30,561 nucleotides of DNA. Source: a virus. Of the stretch, positions 14,015 to 19,411 are shown piece after piece; the first letter of the stretch is position 1; every line of letters starts with the position of its first letter. The position numbers and the translations under genes are program-made. The notes beneath the pieces are model-generated. The model worked only from the letters and a program-made list of their open reading frames with translations. It was not told the origin of the DNA and searched no databases. The stretch lies in the IMG/VR virus record IMGVR_UViG_3300044970_002118, positions 1-30,561 of that record; one strand, 5' to 3'.

Positions 14015-14295
14015 GCCTGAATGGCTCCGTCGATGCGTCCGCGCACATGGATCGGCAGCTTAAGCACTTGGTCTTCGGTCATGAACCAAGTGAACAAATC
14101 GGCGACGGCCTCGCACAGGAAGACCCAGGCCAACATCGGGACAAACTTCGGCACGCCGACGCCGGCATCGTCGCCCTCTGGGATCATCCACGACGGCGCG
14201 CCGTACAGGCTGCCCTCATGGGTGAAGCCGAGAGCAATCGCCCGATCGCGTGTGATGTAAAAGCGGTCGCGGGGCTTAATCTCGTTGGAGTTCAA
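14011..14295 (-). CDS. Small conserved phage protein in the lysis cluster, TTG start
   Basis: I start it at TTG 14295: a GGGAGG site lies 6 bases upstream and TTGA overlaps the endolysin stop, like its neighbours' coupled starts. No ATG lies in a useful position. The 94-residue product (NEIKPRDRFYITRDRAIALGFTHEGSLYGAPSWMIP...) has a hydrophobic stretch at about 53-71 (KFVPMLAWVFLCEAVADLFTWFM) that could be a membrane-associated or buried helix. Similar proteins occur near lysis genes of phages of high-GC gammaproteobacteria, but I know of no assigned function. A holin-related role is possible and unproven. Confidence 0.65.
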   Translation of the reverse strand: MNSNEIKPRDRFYITRDRAIALGFTHEGSLYGAPSWMIPEGDDAGVGVPKFVPMLAWVFLCEAVADLFTWFMTEDQVLKLPIHVRGRIDGAIQA

Positions 14296-15275
14296 GCAAC
14301 ACCTCCCGCTCGGGCGACGCGCGCCTCGTCCTGCCGGCGCCCACATAGGCCGCGGCCATTGGGCGTACCGGCCCAAACCCGGCAGCTGCGCTCCAGCTGC
14401 CGAGCAACGCACTCGACATCCCGGGCGGGCAAGCATACGTCCCGGATGACCCGGCGCTCTTCGCGCCGGCTGCCCGCCATCCCCGGACCTCGGTTGTAGA
14501 CCTCGGAGGTCAGCGCGTCCTGCACACCGATCGGCGCCATGTCGAAGGCGCGGCCGTAGGCCTGTCGCGCGCGGGCTCGGTAGACGGGGATGCTGCTGGA
14601 ATCCAGCACGCGGATTGCGTCGGCCCAGCTGACGATGATGTCGCGGTAGCGGGGCAGGATGGCGCGCGCCTCGGTGCCGGTGAAGCCCGCGGTCGTAGCC
14701 AGCCGCGGGGCGGCCGGGTGCGTGGCCCAGTCGCGCCGGATCGTGTCCGGGTGCTGGTGACCGCCGTCGTAGCCGATGCCCCAGGTGACGCCCGAGGCGC
14801 CGCCCGGCCAGATGGGCCGCTGCAGGTCCGCGACGTATCGGCCCTTGCCGCCGACCTCCCATCGCACGATCAGGTCGCGCGCGCCGTCCTGAGCGTTCGC
14901 CGCGCCCGAGAACGTGCCGAAGGCGATCAGCAGCAGCACGAAGATCGTGATCCATTCGAGCCGGTCCTTGACGATCAGCCACAGCGCGCTGCGGTTGCCG
15001 TCGCGCGCGGCCGAGTGCAGTTCGCGCTCTTCGTCGGCGCTCAGGTCGTGCCAGTACTCGGCTTTCCATCGCCACGCGAGGTAGCCGAGCAGGGCAGTCG
15101 GCACCAAGCCGACGAGGTAATCGACCAGGATCGGGCCGATCTCGATGACGGGAAGGCCGCGCGCCCAGGTCACGAACCATGCGCCCGCCATTCCCGCAAG
15201 CAATAGCGGCAGGATGGCGGTCAGTTCGATATGGGTGCGTAGCCAGCGGGTTGCAGCGGTCAGCTTGTCGCGCAT
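14292..15275 (-). CDS. Membrane-anchored endolysin, apparent holin-endolysin fusion
   Basis: The ATG at 15275 has GAGGA 8 bases upstream, so the longer frame to 15329 is rejected. The 327-residue protein has hydrophobic helices near 17-37, 43-68 and 108-124. The third ends GAANAQD, like a signal-peptide or SAR segment. A lysozyme-like domain follows: Glu140 in IVRWEVGG, then WPGGASGVTWGIGYDGGH (Asp170), resembling the E...D/T layout of phage muramidases. With the N-terminus inside, three helices place the enzyme in the periplasm. The first two helices with a charged tail look like a class II holin. No start codon is visible at the junction, so it is one polypeptide. Confidence 0.72.
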   Translation of the reverse strand: MRDKLTAATRWLRTHIELTAILPLLLAGMAGAWFVTWARGLPVIEIGPILVDYLVGLVPTALLGYLAWRWKAEYWHDLSADEERELHSAARDGNRSALWLIVKDRLEWITIFVLLLIAFGTFSGAANAQDGARDLIVRWEVGGKGRYVADLQRPIWPGGASGVTWGIGYDGGHQHPDTIRRDWATHPAAPRLATTAGFTGTEARAILPRYRDIIVSWADAIRVLDSSSIPVYRARARQAYGRAFDMAPIGVQDALTSEVYNRGPGMAGSRREERRVIRDVCLPARDVECVARQLERSCRVWAGTPNGRGLCGRRQDEARVARAGGVA

Positions 15276-15294
15276 GTCAACGTCCTCTGGAGTG

Positions 15295-15307
15295 CTACGG
15301 AAGGTAG
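15295..15307 (-). promoter_or_regulatory. Operator upstream of the lysis operon
   Basis: On the reverse strand it reads CTACCTTCCGTAG, one mismatch from dyad symmetry with the other four operators. It lies 20 bases upstream of the endolysin ATG. No good -35 precedes it, which would fit an activator-dependent late promoter that is also repressed in the lysogen. Confidence 0.6.
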
Positions 15308-15325
15308 CGTAAGAACTGGTCCCGG

Positions 15326-15694
15326 TCACGGTGGGACCATTGCCGCGCGCCCCTGAACCCCTGCAGCGCCGAGGATTTTTCGCACCATCCGCGGGCTTAT
15401 CCGGTTTTCGCGCGCGATCTTACTGATTGCTTCGCGGGCGAGGTACGCGGTAACGATGGCGTCATTGCGTGCACGAATCAGCGCGGTGCGCTCGGCGGGA
15501 ACGTAGATCTCCACGTCGGGGAAGGCCTCGCACAGCTTGCGCGCGGCATCGACGCCGATCGCCACGCACAGCGGATGCTCATCGCGAACCGACACCGGCA
15601 CCCGGAGCATGTCCCCACCGTAGACCCGCGTTAGGCCGATCAGAGCCGGCATGCCGATAACGGCGATGACTTGATCGATCTCGCTCGCGCTCAC
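15326..15694 (-). CDS. Mor-family transcription activator
   Basis: The start is GTG 15694 in a GTGA overlap with the 35-aa gene. The 122-residue protein follows the Mor/C pattern of Mu-like phages: a dimerisation region, the strand VEIYVPAERT (61-70), then RARNDAIVTAYLAREAISKIARENRISPRMVRKIL (74-108), a helix-turn-helix. Mor-type proteins activate middle or late promoters that lack a proper -35. It is the last gene of the leftward early operon, directly before the lysis and head genes, so it is the best candidate for their activator. The shared elements at 2223 and 15330 are candidate binding sites. Confidence 0.78.
   Translation of the reverse strand: MSASEIDQVIAVIGMPALIGLTRVYGGDMLRVPVSVRDEHPLCVAIGVDAARKLCEAFPDVEIYVPAERTALIRARNDAIVTAYLAREAISKIARENRISPRMVRKILGAAGVQGRAAMVPP
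15330..15345 (-). promoter_or_regulatory. Late-type upstream element, copy 1
   Basis: The plus strand reads GGTGGGACCATTGCCG, a 15/16 match to 2223-2238. It lies at the 3' end of the Mor-like gene, 55-70 bases upstream of the endolysin start. On the reverse strand GGTCCC and GGGACC arms nine bases apart (15317-15337) form a dyad at this copy only. Confidence 0.4.
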
Positions 15695-15798
15695 GGTTTT
15701 GACGCCTCACCATTGAGGCCTTCGGCATCGCGCCACTGCAGATAATCGATAAGTGCAGCGGCCGTCTTCGATACCTCGGGCGGTGGGGCTTCGGTCAT
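15691..15798 (-). CDS. 35-aa small protein coupled to the Mor-like gene
   Basis: A frame of 35 codons starts at ATG 15798, overlapping the previous stop (ATGA), and ends at TGA 15691, overlapping the next start (GTGA). A GGAG site precedes it. The product, MTEAPPPEVSKTAAALIDYL..., has a short central helix and no recognisable domain. The precise overlaps on both sides and the ribosome site make it likely to be translated. It might only couple translation between its neighbours. Confidence 0.5.
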   Translation of the reverse strand: MTEAPPPEVSKTAAALIDYLQWRDAEGLNGEASKP

Positions 15799-16094
15799 AC
15801 CGATCTCCAGATGCGTTCGGCGCGGCCGGCGTGCGATGGCCGGGTGCCTCCGGTGGGTTCGGCCAAACCCTGACGCTCCAGGTCGGGTAGGCGCCGGTCA
15901 ACCTGCACCGAGGTCAGCCCGGTGCGCGTCGCGATCTCGTCCTTGGTCAGCGGCCCGTAGAGTTTCAGGCACGCGATGATCCGGTCGCAATGAGAGCCGG
16001 CGAATTCTGCGACGCTCGTCGCGGCTGCGTGGCTGGTTTCGGGGTCGGTGGCGCGCGCATGAGTGCGCGGTTCGAATTCGCTTACGGCGTGCAT
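15795..16094 (-). CDS. Winged-helix protein, phage type
   Basis: I use the ATG at 16094 (GGGGGCG upstream), giving 99 residues. The core RATDPETSHAAATSVAEF (about 14-31) followed by RIIACLKLYGPLTKDEIATRTGLTSVQVDRRLPDLERQGL (about 38-77) is a widespread phage winged-helix domain: the motif DPxTSHxAA and a helix-turn-helix with a wing (PTGGTRPSHAGRAERIW). It probably binds DNA, perhaps as a regulator within the early operon. The start overlaps the stop of the 93-aa gene by 13 bases and its own stop overlaps the 35-aa gene by 4. Confidence 0.7.
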   Translation of the reverse strand: MHAVSEFEPRTHARATDPETSHAAATSVAEFAGSHCDRIIACLKLYGPLTKDEIATRTGLTSVQVDRRLPDLERQGLAEPTGGTRPSHAGRAERIWRSV

Positions 16095-16363
16095 GGCGCG
16101 CCCCCGAAGTCGATGCGGGCGCCGACGCGGCGGCATCGCGCGGCGTGGTGTTCCCAGACCTCAGCCGCACGGATGTCTCCCATGTTCCGCAGCCTGCGCG
16201 CCATGCACTCGGCGCCCAGAGCGTGCCGCATTGCGTTCGTGGATTCGATTGACTTTCGGAGCCTTCTTTGCGTTCTTTGGATTTGGTGGGATAGATTGGC
16301 TATCACCACGCATGCCGCTTTAGCCCCAAATGGAGCATAGGTGATTTTGATTTCATTGCGCAT
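16082..16363 (-). CDS. Hypothetical basic protein, 93 aa
   Basis: The ATG at 16363 has GGAG six bases upstream and overlaps the end of the RusA gene by 11 bases. The 93-residue product begins with a short strand region (MRNEIKITYAPFGAKAA). It continues as an Arg-rich helical protein (LSHQIQRTQRRLRKSIESTNAMRHALGAECMARRLRNMGDI) with two cysteines and histidines near the end (EHHAARCRRVGARIDFGGAPC). I do not recognise a family. The strong positive charge would suit nucleic-acid binding, but that is only composition. Confidence 0.55.
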   Translation of the reverse strand: MRNEIKITYAPFGAKAACVVIANLSHQIQRTQRRLRKSIESTNAMRHALGAECMARRLRNMGDIRAAEVWEHHAARCRRVGARIDFGGAPCTP

Positions 16364-16829
16364 TGCATTCTCCAGACGTGGGCCGGCGCGAGACCTGGGC
16401 CGGCAGCAGGGGTAGAGTGGTGATGGTGATGACGACGCGGGGCCGCGCGCTGAAAGCCTTTTCCTTCTCGCACCGGATGACCTGCGCGTCGTCGATCCAC
16501 ACGATCTTGTTCATCGCGTCTTTGACCGCCTTTTCAAGATTGTCTAAATCCGGCTTGACGGTTGGCGCAATCTGGCCGCGCTCGGCGGCTTCGCGTTTCC
16601 AGTTCGGCCAGCTGGGAGGGATAGGCAGGAGGAACGCGAGCTCAAGCTTGAGCGGGCCGTTCAGCGGCACCGCTCCGCGCATCGCGGATCGCGCATAGGT
16701 TGCGACTGTCTGCTTCCAGGCGCGCGTCTCCGGCCTCGTGAAGTGCTTCGTGCCTTGGTTCGTCCACGTCACGCCCGCTCGTTGCCACGCGACCGGGGTA
16801 AAGGGCACGATGAAGGTCACCGCGTTCAA
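16353..16829 (-). CDS. Holliday junction resolvase, RusA family
   Basis: The 158-residue protein has the RusA core: FIVPFTPVAWQRAGV at the start, KPDLDNLEKAVKDAMNKIVWIDDAQV at 92-117. The aspartates 94, 96 and 113/114 correspond to the catalytic metal-binding residues of RusA, and KREA/ERGQ precedes them as usual. The enzyme resolves branched DNA during replication and recombination, before packaging. I start it at TTG 16829 because this codon overlaps the stop of the 23-aa peptide (TTGA), as elsewhere in this operon; a GTG three codons on is the alternative. It has a 40-residue C-terminal extension of unclear role. Confidence 0.85.
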   Translation of the reverse strand: MNAVTFIVPFTPVAWQRAGVTWTNQGTKHFTRPETRAWKQTVATYARSAMRGAVPLNGPLKLELAFLLPIPPSWPNWKREAAERGQIAPTVKPDLDNLEKAVKDAMNKIVWIDDAQVIRCEKEKAFSARPRVVITITTLPLLPAQVSRRPTSGECNAQ

Positions 16830-16897
16830 CGTCGGCCCCAGGGATACGTCCCCAGGATTAGCGCGATCAGCGCAAGAATCAGAAGAAGGTCAGCCAT
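16826..16897 (-). CDS. 23-aa membrane peptide between the P-like gene and rusA
   Basis: ATG 16897 overlaps the P-like stop by 8 bases, is preceded by GGAG at a spacing of 7, and its stop overlaps the RusA start (TTGA). The peptide, MADLLLILALIALILGTYPW plus GRR, is one hydrophobic helix with a basic C-terminus. Such short phage membrane peptides can affect lysis, exclusion or host membrane proteins, but none of this can be read from the sequence. Its ribosome site and overlaps on both sides argue that it is translated. Confidence 0.5.
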   Translation of the reverse strand: MADLLLILALIALILGTYPWGRR

Positions 16898-17600
16898 TCG
16901 GTGTCTCCGGCTCTGCGTCCGCGGCGGGCTTTAGCATCGTCAGGATCTCGTCGATCGCGGCGCGGGCGACTTCGGGGGTGCGGGCCTTCGGTGCCGCCGG
17001 CTGATGTGTGATCTCGGGCAACGGATCGGGCAGCGACGCTCCGTTCATGACCGCCTCGACGGTGTCGTCGTAGGCGCGACGCAGCAGCTTCTCGGCGCCC
17101 GTCTCGGGCGCGTGCCGATAGCTCCAGGGGTCCATGCGCTGGAATACGGCGATCGTGAAGGGCATGCGTCGCGCGTTCTCGCGCGCGGAGTCTGCGGCGA
17201 CCTCGGAGAAGGATGGGATGCCGAGCGCTCGCATCTTGAACTCGGTGAGCGACGGCGGCCATTCCTTGCCGGAGTTGATACAGCCCTCCAAACCGCGCGC
17301 CATCTGCTCGCCGGTGAAGCCGGCCAAGCCGCGCGCCCAGGTGTCGCCGGCAACGGTGAGCTGGCCGGCCTTCGGGTGGGGCCGGCCGTCGGGCAGCGTT
17401 GCGGGATGCTGCGGGCTCTCGCCCATCGTCGGAGCCCAACGATGGGGGTATGCCGAGATCATCCGCTCCCACAGCCGGCGCAACCACACCGGCGGCGCTG
17501 GCGGCTCAGAAGAGGCCTTCGCGGGCGTCGTGCTCACGGTTGATTCGCTCCGCGCGTTCCGCAACGCTCTCGCGGCGGCCCGAGGGGTGATTTGTTTCAT
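16890..17600 (-). CDS. Replication protein P-like helicase loader
   Basis: This frame gives 236 residues from ATG 17600. The N-terminal 35 residues are Ala/Arg/Ser-rich. The core from about 37 (PPVWLRRLWERMISAYPHRWAPTMGES) to 120 (TWARGLAGFTGEQMARGLEGCINSGKEWPPSLTEFKMRALG) resembles lambda P-family proteins, which bring the host DnaB helicase to the origin-bound initiator. It lies directly after the O-like gene, the lambda order. The ATG overlaps the O-like gene by 95 bases and has no ribosome site. A GTG at 17540 with GGAG ten bases upstream would shorten the protein by 20 residues and may be the true start. Confidence 0.7.
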   Translation of the reverse strand: MKQITPRAAARALRNARSESTVSTTPAKASSEPPAPPVWLRRLWERMISAYPHRWAPTMGESPQHPATLPDGRPHPKAGQLTVAGDTWARGLAGFTGEQMARGLEGCINSGKEWPPSLTEFKMRALGIPSFSEVAADSARENARRMPFTIAVFQRMDPWSYRHAPETGAEKLLRRAYDDTVEAVMNGASLPDPLPEITHQPAAPKARTPEVARAAIDEILTMLKPAADAEPETPNG

Positions 17601-18276
17601 GTGAAGGGGTCTCAGGTTTCACGGGGAATAGGCCGCGCCAGCCGCGTGCGATTGACTGCTCAAGCACGGCGGCCGGGTCTTGTCCATTGGCGCGCAACTT
17701 CTCAAGCGCGCGCACGTTGAAACGCATAGCGTCCTGCGTGTTCGGTGCGCGTATCTTTTTCCGCACGTCGAGCCATGATGCCCACAGGTCGGCGGGCACC
17801 CATTCGGGCAGTTCAAACATCTGCGCAGACGTTGCGCGCGCGCCCTTGTTCAACCCCTTAGGGTTGATATCGTTAGATGGGACGTTATGTGCAACCTCAG
17901 GAGTTGCAGGGGGTGCAACCTCAGGAGTTGCAGGGGGTGCAACCTCAGGAGTTGCAGGGGTGGGCGATGCGATAGCGCGCAGCACGGACGCGGGATGCTC
18001 CGTGTCGTACAGCACGCGCATGCGGTTCGATGCCTGCCCGCCGTCATCTCGGCGACGCTCGCGCGTCTCGATGTAGCCGCAGTCGCAGAGCACGCGCATC
18101 GACTTCTGCACCGCCTGCCTCGTGACGCCCAGCAACTCGCCGATGCGCCCGAGCGTCGGATAGCACCATCCGTCGCGGTCAGTGTGCAGGCCTATCGCGG
18201 CCAGCACCGAAAGGTCGCGCAGGCTCAGACGCTCGTCGGTGACGGCTGATGCTGGGATTATTGAGAACCGACCCAT
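17506..18276 (-). CDS. Replication initiator, O-like, with winged-helix domain and origin iterons inside the gene
   Basis: The ATG at 18276 follows GGGAGGGCTCG. The 256-residue protein has an N-terminal helix-turn-helix domain (about 16-90: LRDLSVLAAIGLHTDRDGWCYPTLGRIGELLGVTRQAVQKSMRVL). A linker holds three copies of TPEVAPPA (about 106-128). The C-terminal domain (WASWLDVRKKIRAPNTQDAMRFNVRALEKL...IARGWRGLFPV, about 165-219) is typical of phage O-like initiators, where this end contacts the P-like loader. The linker repeats are encoded by palindromic iterons at 17890, so the protein probably binds DNA within its own gene, as lambda O does. It follows cro in the leftward operon. Confidence 0.82.
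   Translation of the reverse strand: MGRFSIIPASAVTDERLSLRDLSVLAAIGLHTDRDGWCYPTLGRIGELLGVTRQAVQKSMRVLCDCGYIETRERRRDDGGQASNRMRVLYDTEHPASVLRAIASPTPATPEVAPPATPEVAPPATPEVAHNVPSNDINPKGLNKGARATSAQMFELPEWVPADLWASWLDVRKKIRAPNTQDAMRFNVRALEKLRANGQDPAAVLEQSIARGWRGLFPVKPETPSHETNHPSGRRESVAERAERINREHDAREGLF
17850..17867. repeat. Inverted repeat beside the iterons
   Basis: TCAACCC and GGGTTGA flank CTTA, a perfect 7-bp dyad. The adjoining bases to 17889 (ATATCGTTAGATGGGACGTT) are AT-richer than the surroundings and could be the unwinding element of the origin. Confidence 0.5.
17890..17961. repeat. Three 24-bp palindromic iterons, candidate replication origin
   Basis: The sequence TGCAACCTCAGGAGTTGCA occurs three times, at 17890-17908, 17914-17932 and 17938-17956, exactly 24 bases apart. 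Each copy is a dyad (TGCAAC / GTTGCA, seven-base centre), so each can bind a protein dimer. They lie in the linker-coding part of the O-like gene, like the iterons of lambda ori. I infer this is the phage origin bound by the product of the same gene. Confidence 0.78.
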
Positions 18277-18304
18277 CGAGCCCTCCCGGGCTTGCGTATC
18301 CCGA

Positions 18305-18598
18305 TCATGCCGCGCTCTGATCGGCGCGCACTTCGTAGCCCAGCTCCTGAGCCGTCAGGTCGCCGTAGAGGTCCGGGCGGATGGTGCGCAGATCGACGAT
18401 GCCGTGCGACAATCGGACAAAGTCGCGGCATTTCTCGGCGGGAACCGGGAGACCAGGGGCGTAAAAGTGCCGGACGCGCTCGCCGGTATTATAGCCGAGG
18501 GCCTTGGCCGCATTCGTGATCCCGCCCATGGCCGTGATCGCGGCGCGGATCAGCCGACTGCGTTTATCGTCGGCGGGAATGTGCATCTTCGGGGGCAT
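18305..18598 (-). CDS. Cro/YdaS-like DNA-binding regulator
   Basis: I start at ATG 18598, with AGGA five bases upstream, giving 97 residues. The helix-turn-helix is RAAITAMGGITNAAKALGYNTGERVRHFY (about 18-46). The part LPVPAEKCRDFVRLSHGIVDLRTIRPDLYGDL (about 50-80) is the typical tail of YdaS/Cro-like phage regulators. It is the first gene of the leftward early operon, divergent from the CI-like gene, and its promoter (18633-18661) overlaps an operator. As in lambda, it would repress from the shared operators during lytic growth. Which operator it prefers is unknown. Confidence 0.78.
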   Translation of the reverse strand: MPPKMHIPADDKRSRLIRAAITAMGGITNAAKALGYNTGERVRHFYAPGLPVPAEKCRDFVRLSHGIVDLRTIRPDLYGDLTAQELGYEVRADQSAA

Positions 18599-18605
18599 TG
18601 CAATC

Positions 18606-18616
18606 CTACCTTGTAG
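18606..18616. promoter_or_regulatory. Auxiliary operator-like site in the immunity region
   Basis: CTACCTTGTAG carries a full CTACC half-site and an imperfect GTAG half-site at shorter spacing. It begins exactly 21 bases (two helical turns) before the full operator at 18627, which would allow two dimers to bind side by side. Confidence 0.4.
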
Positions 18617-18626
18617 CGTGGAAGTG

Positions 18627-18639
18627 CTACCGATGGTAG
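18627..18639. promoter_or_regulatory. Operator between cro and cI
   Basis: CTACCGATGGTAG is a perfect 5-3-5 palindrome. It covers the -10 of the leftward cro promoter and lies just before the possible cI start at 18640. It is identical to the operator at 27866. A further CTACC half-site is at 18662-18666. Confidence 0.75.
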
Positions 18640-18661
18640 ATGACCGGCGCCGGAATTTCAA
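18633..18661 (-). promoter_or_regulatory. Leftward early promoter for cro
   Basis: On the reverse strand TTGAAA (18661-18656) is followed after 17 bases by TACCAT (18638-18633). Transcription would start near 18626, 28 bases before the cro ATG. The -10 lies within the operator. Confidence 0.65.
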
Positions 18662-18675
18662 CTACCATCCGCCCG

Positions 18676-19131
18676 ATGCGGATAAACAGGGATGTTTCGG
18701 CCGAGGAGTTCGCGCAGCGACTCCAGAAAGCCGCCCACGCGCGCGGCCTGACCTCGGGCCGCAGCCGGTCGGGCGTGGATGTCGTCGCCCTGGCCGCGGC
18801 GATCGACGCCAGTTACGAAATGGCTCGCCGCTATGCCAAGGGGCTCGCGACGTCGAAGCCCGAGGCGATCCGGCTGCTTGCGCGCTGGCTCAGGGTTTCC
18901 CCGGCATGGCTCGCCTACGGCGAGGGCGGCATGGACGCAAAAAGCGACGTGGACGTTGTTTTGCTTGAATCGTGTATCAAAGCCGTCACGGACGCGCAAC
19001 GCACCTCCGGGGTAGCTCTGAGCAACGAGAGCCTTGCACACCTGGTTTCCGGCCTATACCTGGAGGCGCGCGACGGAAGTTTGCCGTCTGCGGCCAGTGT
19101 GGCGGCCACCCTAAAAGCCCTGAACAGGTGA
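18676..19131 (+). CDS. CI-like repressor without peptidase domain
   Basis: I prefer ATG 18676, giving 151 residues (MRINRDVSAEEFAQRLQKAA); ATG 18640, right after the operator, would add 12 residues. Neither has a ribosome site, so a leaderless message like lambda cI is possible. Residues about 30-83 (VDVVALAAAIDASYEMARRYAKGLATSKPEAIRLLARWLRVSPAWLAYGEGGM) are a CI-type helix-turn-helix domain. The C-terminal 65 residues are helical and lack the Ser/Lys dyad of S24 peptidases, so RecA-stimulated self-cleavage is not expected. It is divergent from the Cro-like gene and likely to bind the CTACC-type operators. Confidence 0.75.
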   Translation: MRINRDVSAEEFAQRLQKAAHARGLTSGRSRSGVDVVALAAAIDASYEMARRYAKGLATSKPEAIRLLARWLRVSPAWLAYGEGGMDAKSDVDVVLLESCIKAVTDAQRTSGVALSNESLAHLVSGLYLEARDGSLPSAASVAATLKALNR

Positions 19132-19137
19132 GCAAGA

Positions 19138-19284
19138 ATGTCGAAAGAAGACGCGCTACGTCGGCGCGCGGCCGAGCTCGTGGCCGAAGAATCGAGGCGA
19201 ATCCCTCTACGATTTAGGCTGTTCCTGATCGGCGTCGCCGCCGGCCTCGGGCTGGCGGCTTTCGTCGCCCTGATCTCGGAATAG
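19138..19284 (+). CDS. 48-aa membrane protein downstream of the repressor
   Basis: The frame starts at ATG 19138, seven bases after the repressor stop, and ends at TAG 19282. The 48-residue product has a charged N-terminal helix (MSKEDALRRRAAELVAEES) and one transmembrane helix (about 28-46, RLFLIGVAAGLGLAAFVALI). The position next to cI suggests expression in the lysogen, where small membrane proteins often block superinfection; that is inference from location only. A hairpin at 19309 separates it from the next operon. Confidence 0.55.
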   Translation: MSKEDALRRRAAELVAEESRRIPLRFRLFLIGVAAGLGLAAFVALISE

Positions 19285-19308
19285 CCGGCAGCATCTGACC
19301 GTTCGTCT

Positions 19309-19336
19309 GGTAGCCCCTAAATCCCGGGGTGCTACC
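19309..19336 (+). terminator. Hairpin after the repressor operon
   Basis: Arms GGTAGCCCC and GGGGTGCTACC pair with one bulged T; the loop is about eight bases. A T-rich stretch follows after a few bases. The outer arms are also CTACC-type operator half-sites: CTACC at 19332 begins 21 bases before the operator at 19353. The element may serve as terminator, auxiliary operator, or both. Confidence 0.45.
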
Positions 19337-19339
19337 CGC

Positions 19340-19368
19340 TTGCATTTCTTTTCTACCGGCGGTAGTAT
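19340..19368 (+). promoter_or_regulatory. Promoter with operator for the recombination operon
   Basis: TTGCAT (19340-19345) and TAGTAT (19363-19368) are 17 bases apart. CTACCGGCGGTAG (19353-19365) fills the spacer, and its last TAG begins the -10. This drives recT and the following genes. The open frame starting at 19340 is ruled out because it lies upstream of the transcription start. Confidence 0.75.
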
Positions 19369-19411
19369 AAATCCGTCCCGGGGCATGGTGCCTCGGCATG
19401 CGGAGATGCAA

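Noticed and set aside
19340-19411. Upstream extension of RecT to the ATG at 19340
   Set aside because: The ATG lies within the -35 region of the promoter, so it cannot be on the transcript; 19412 has the ribosome site.
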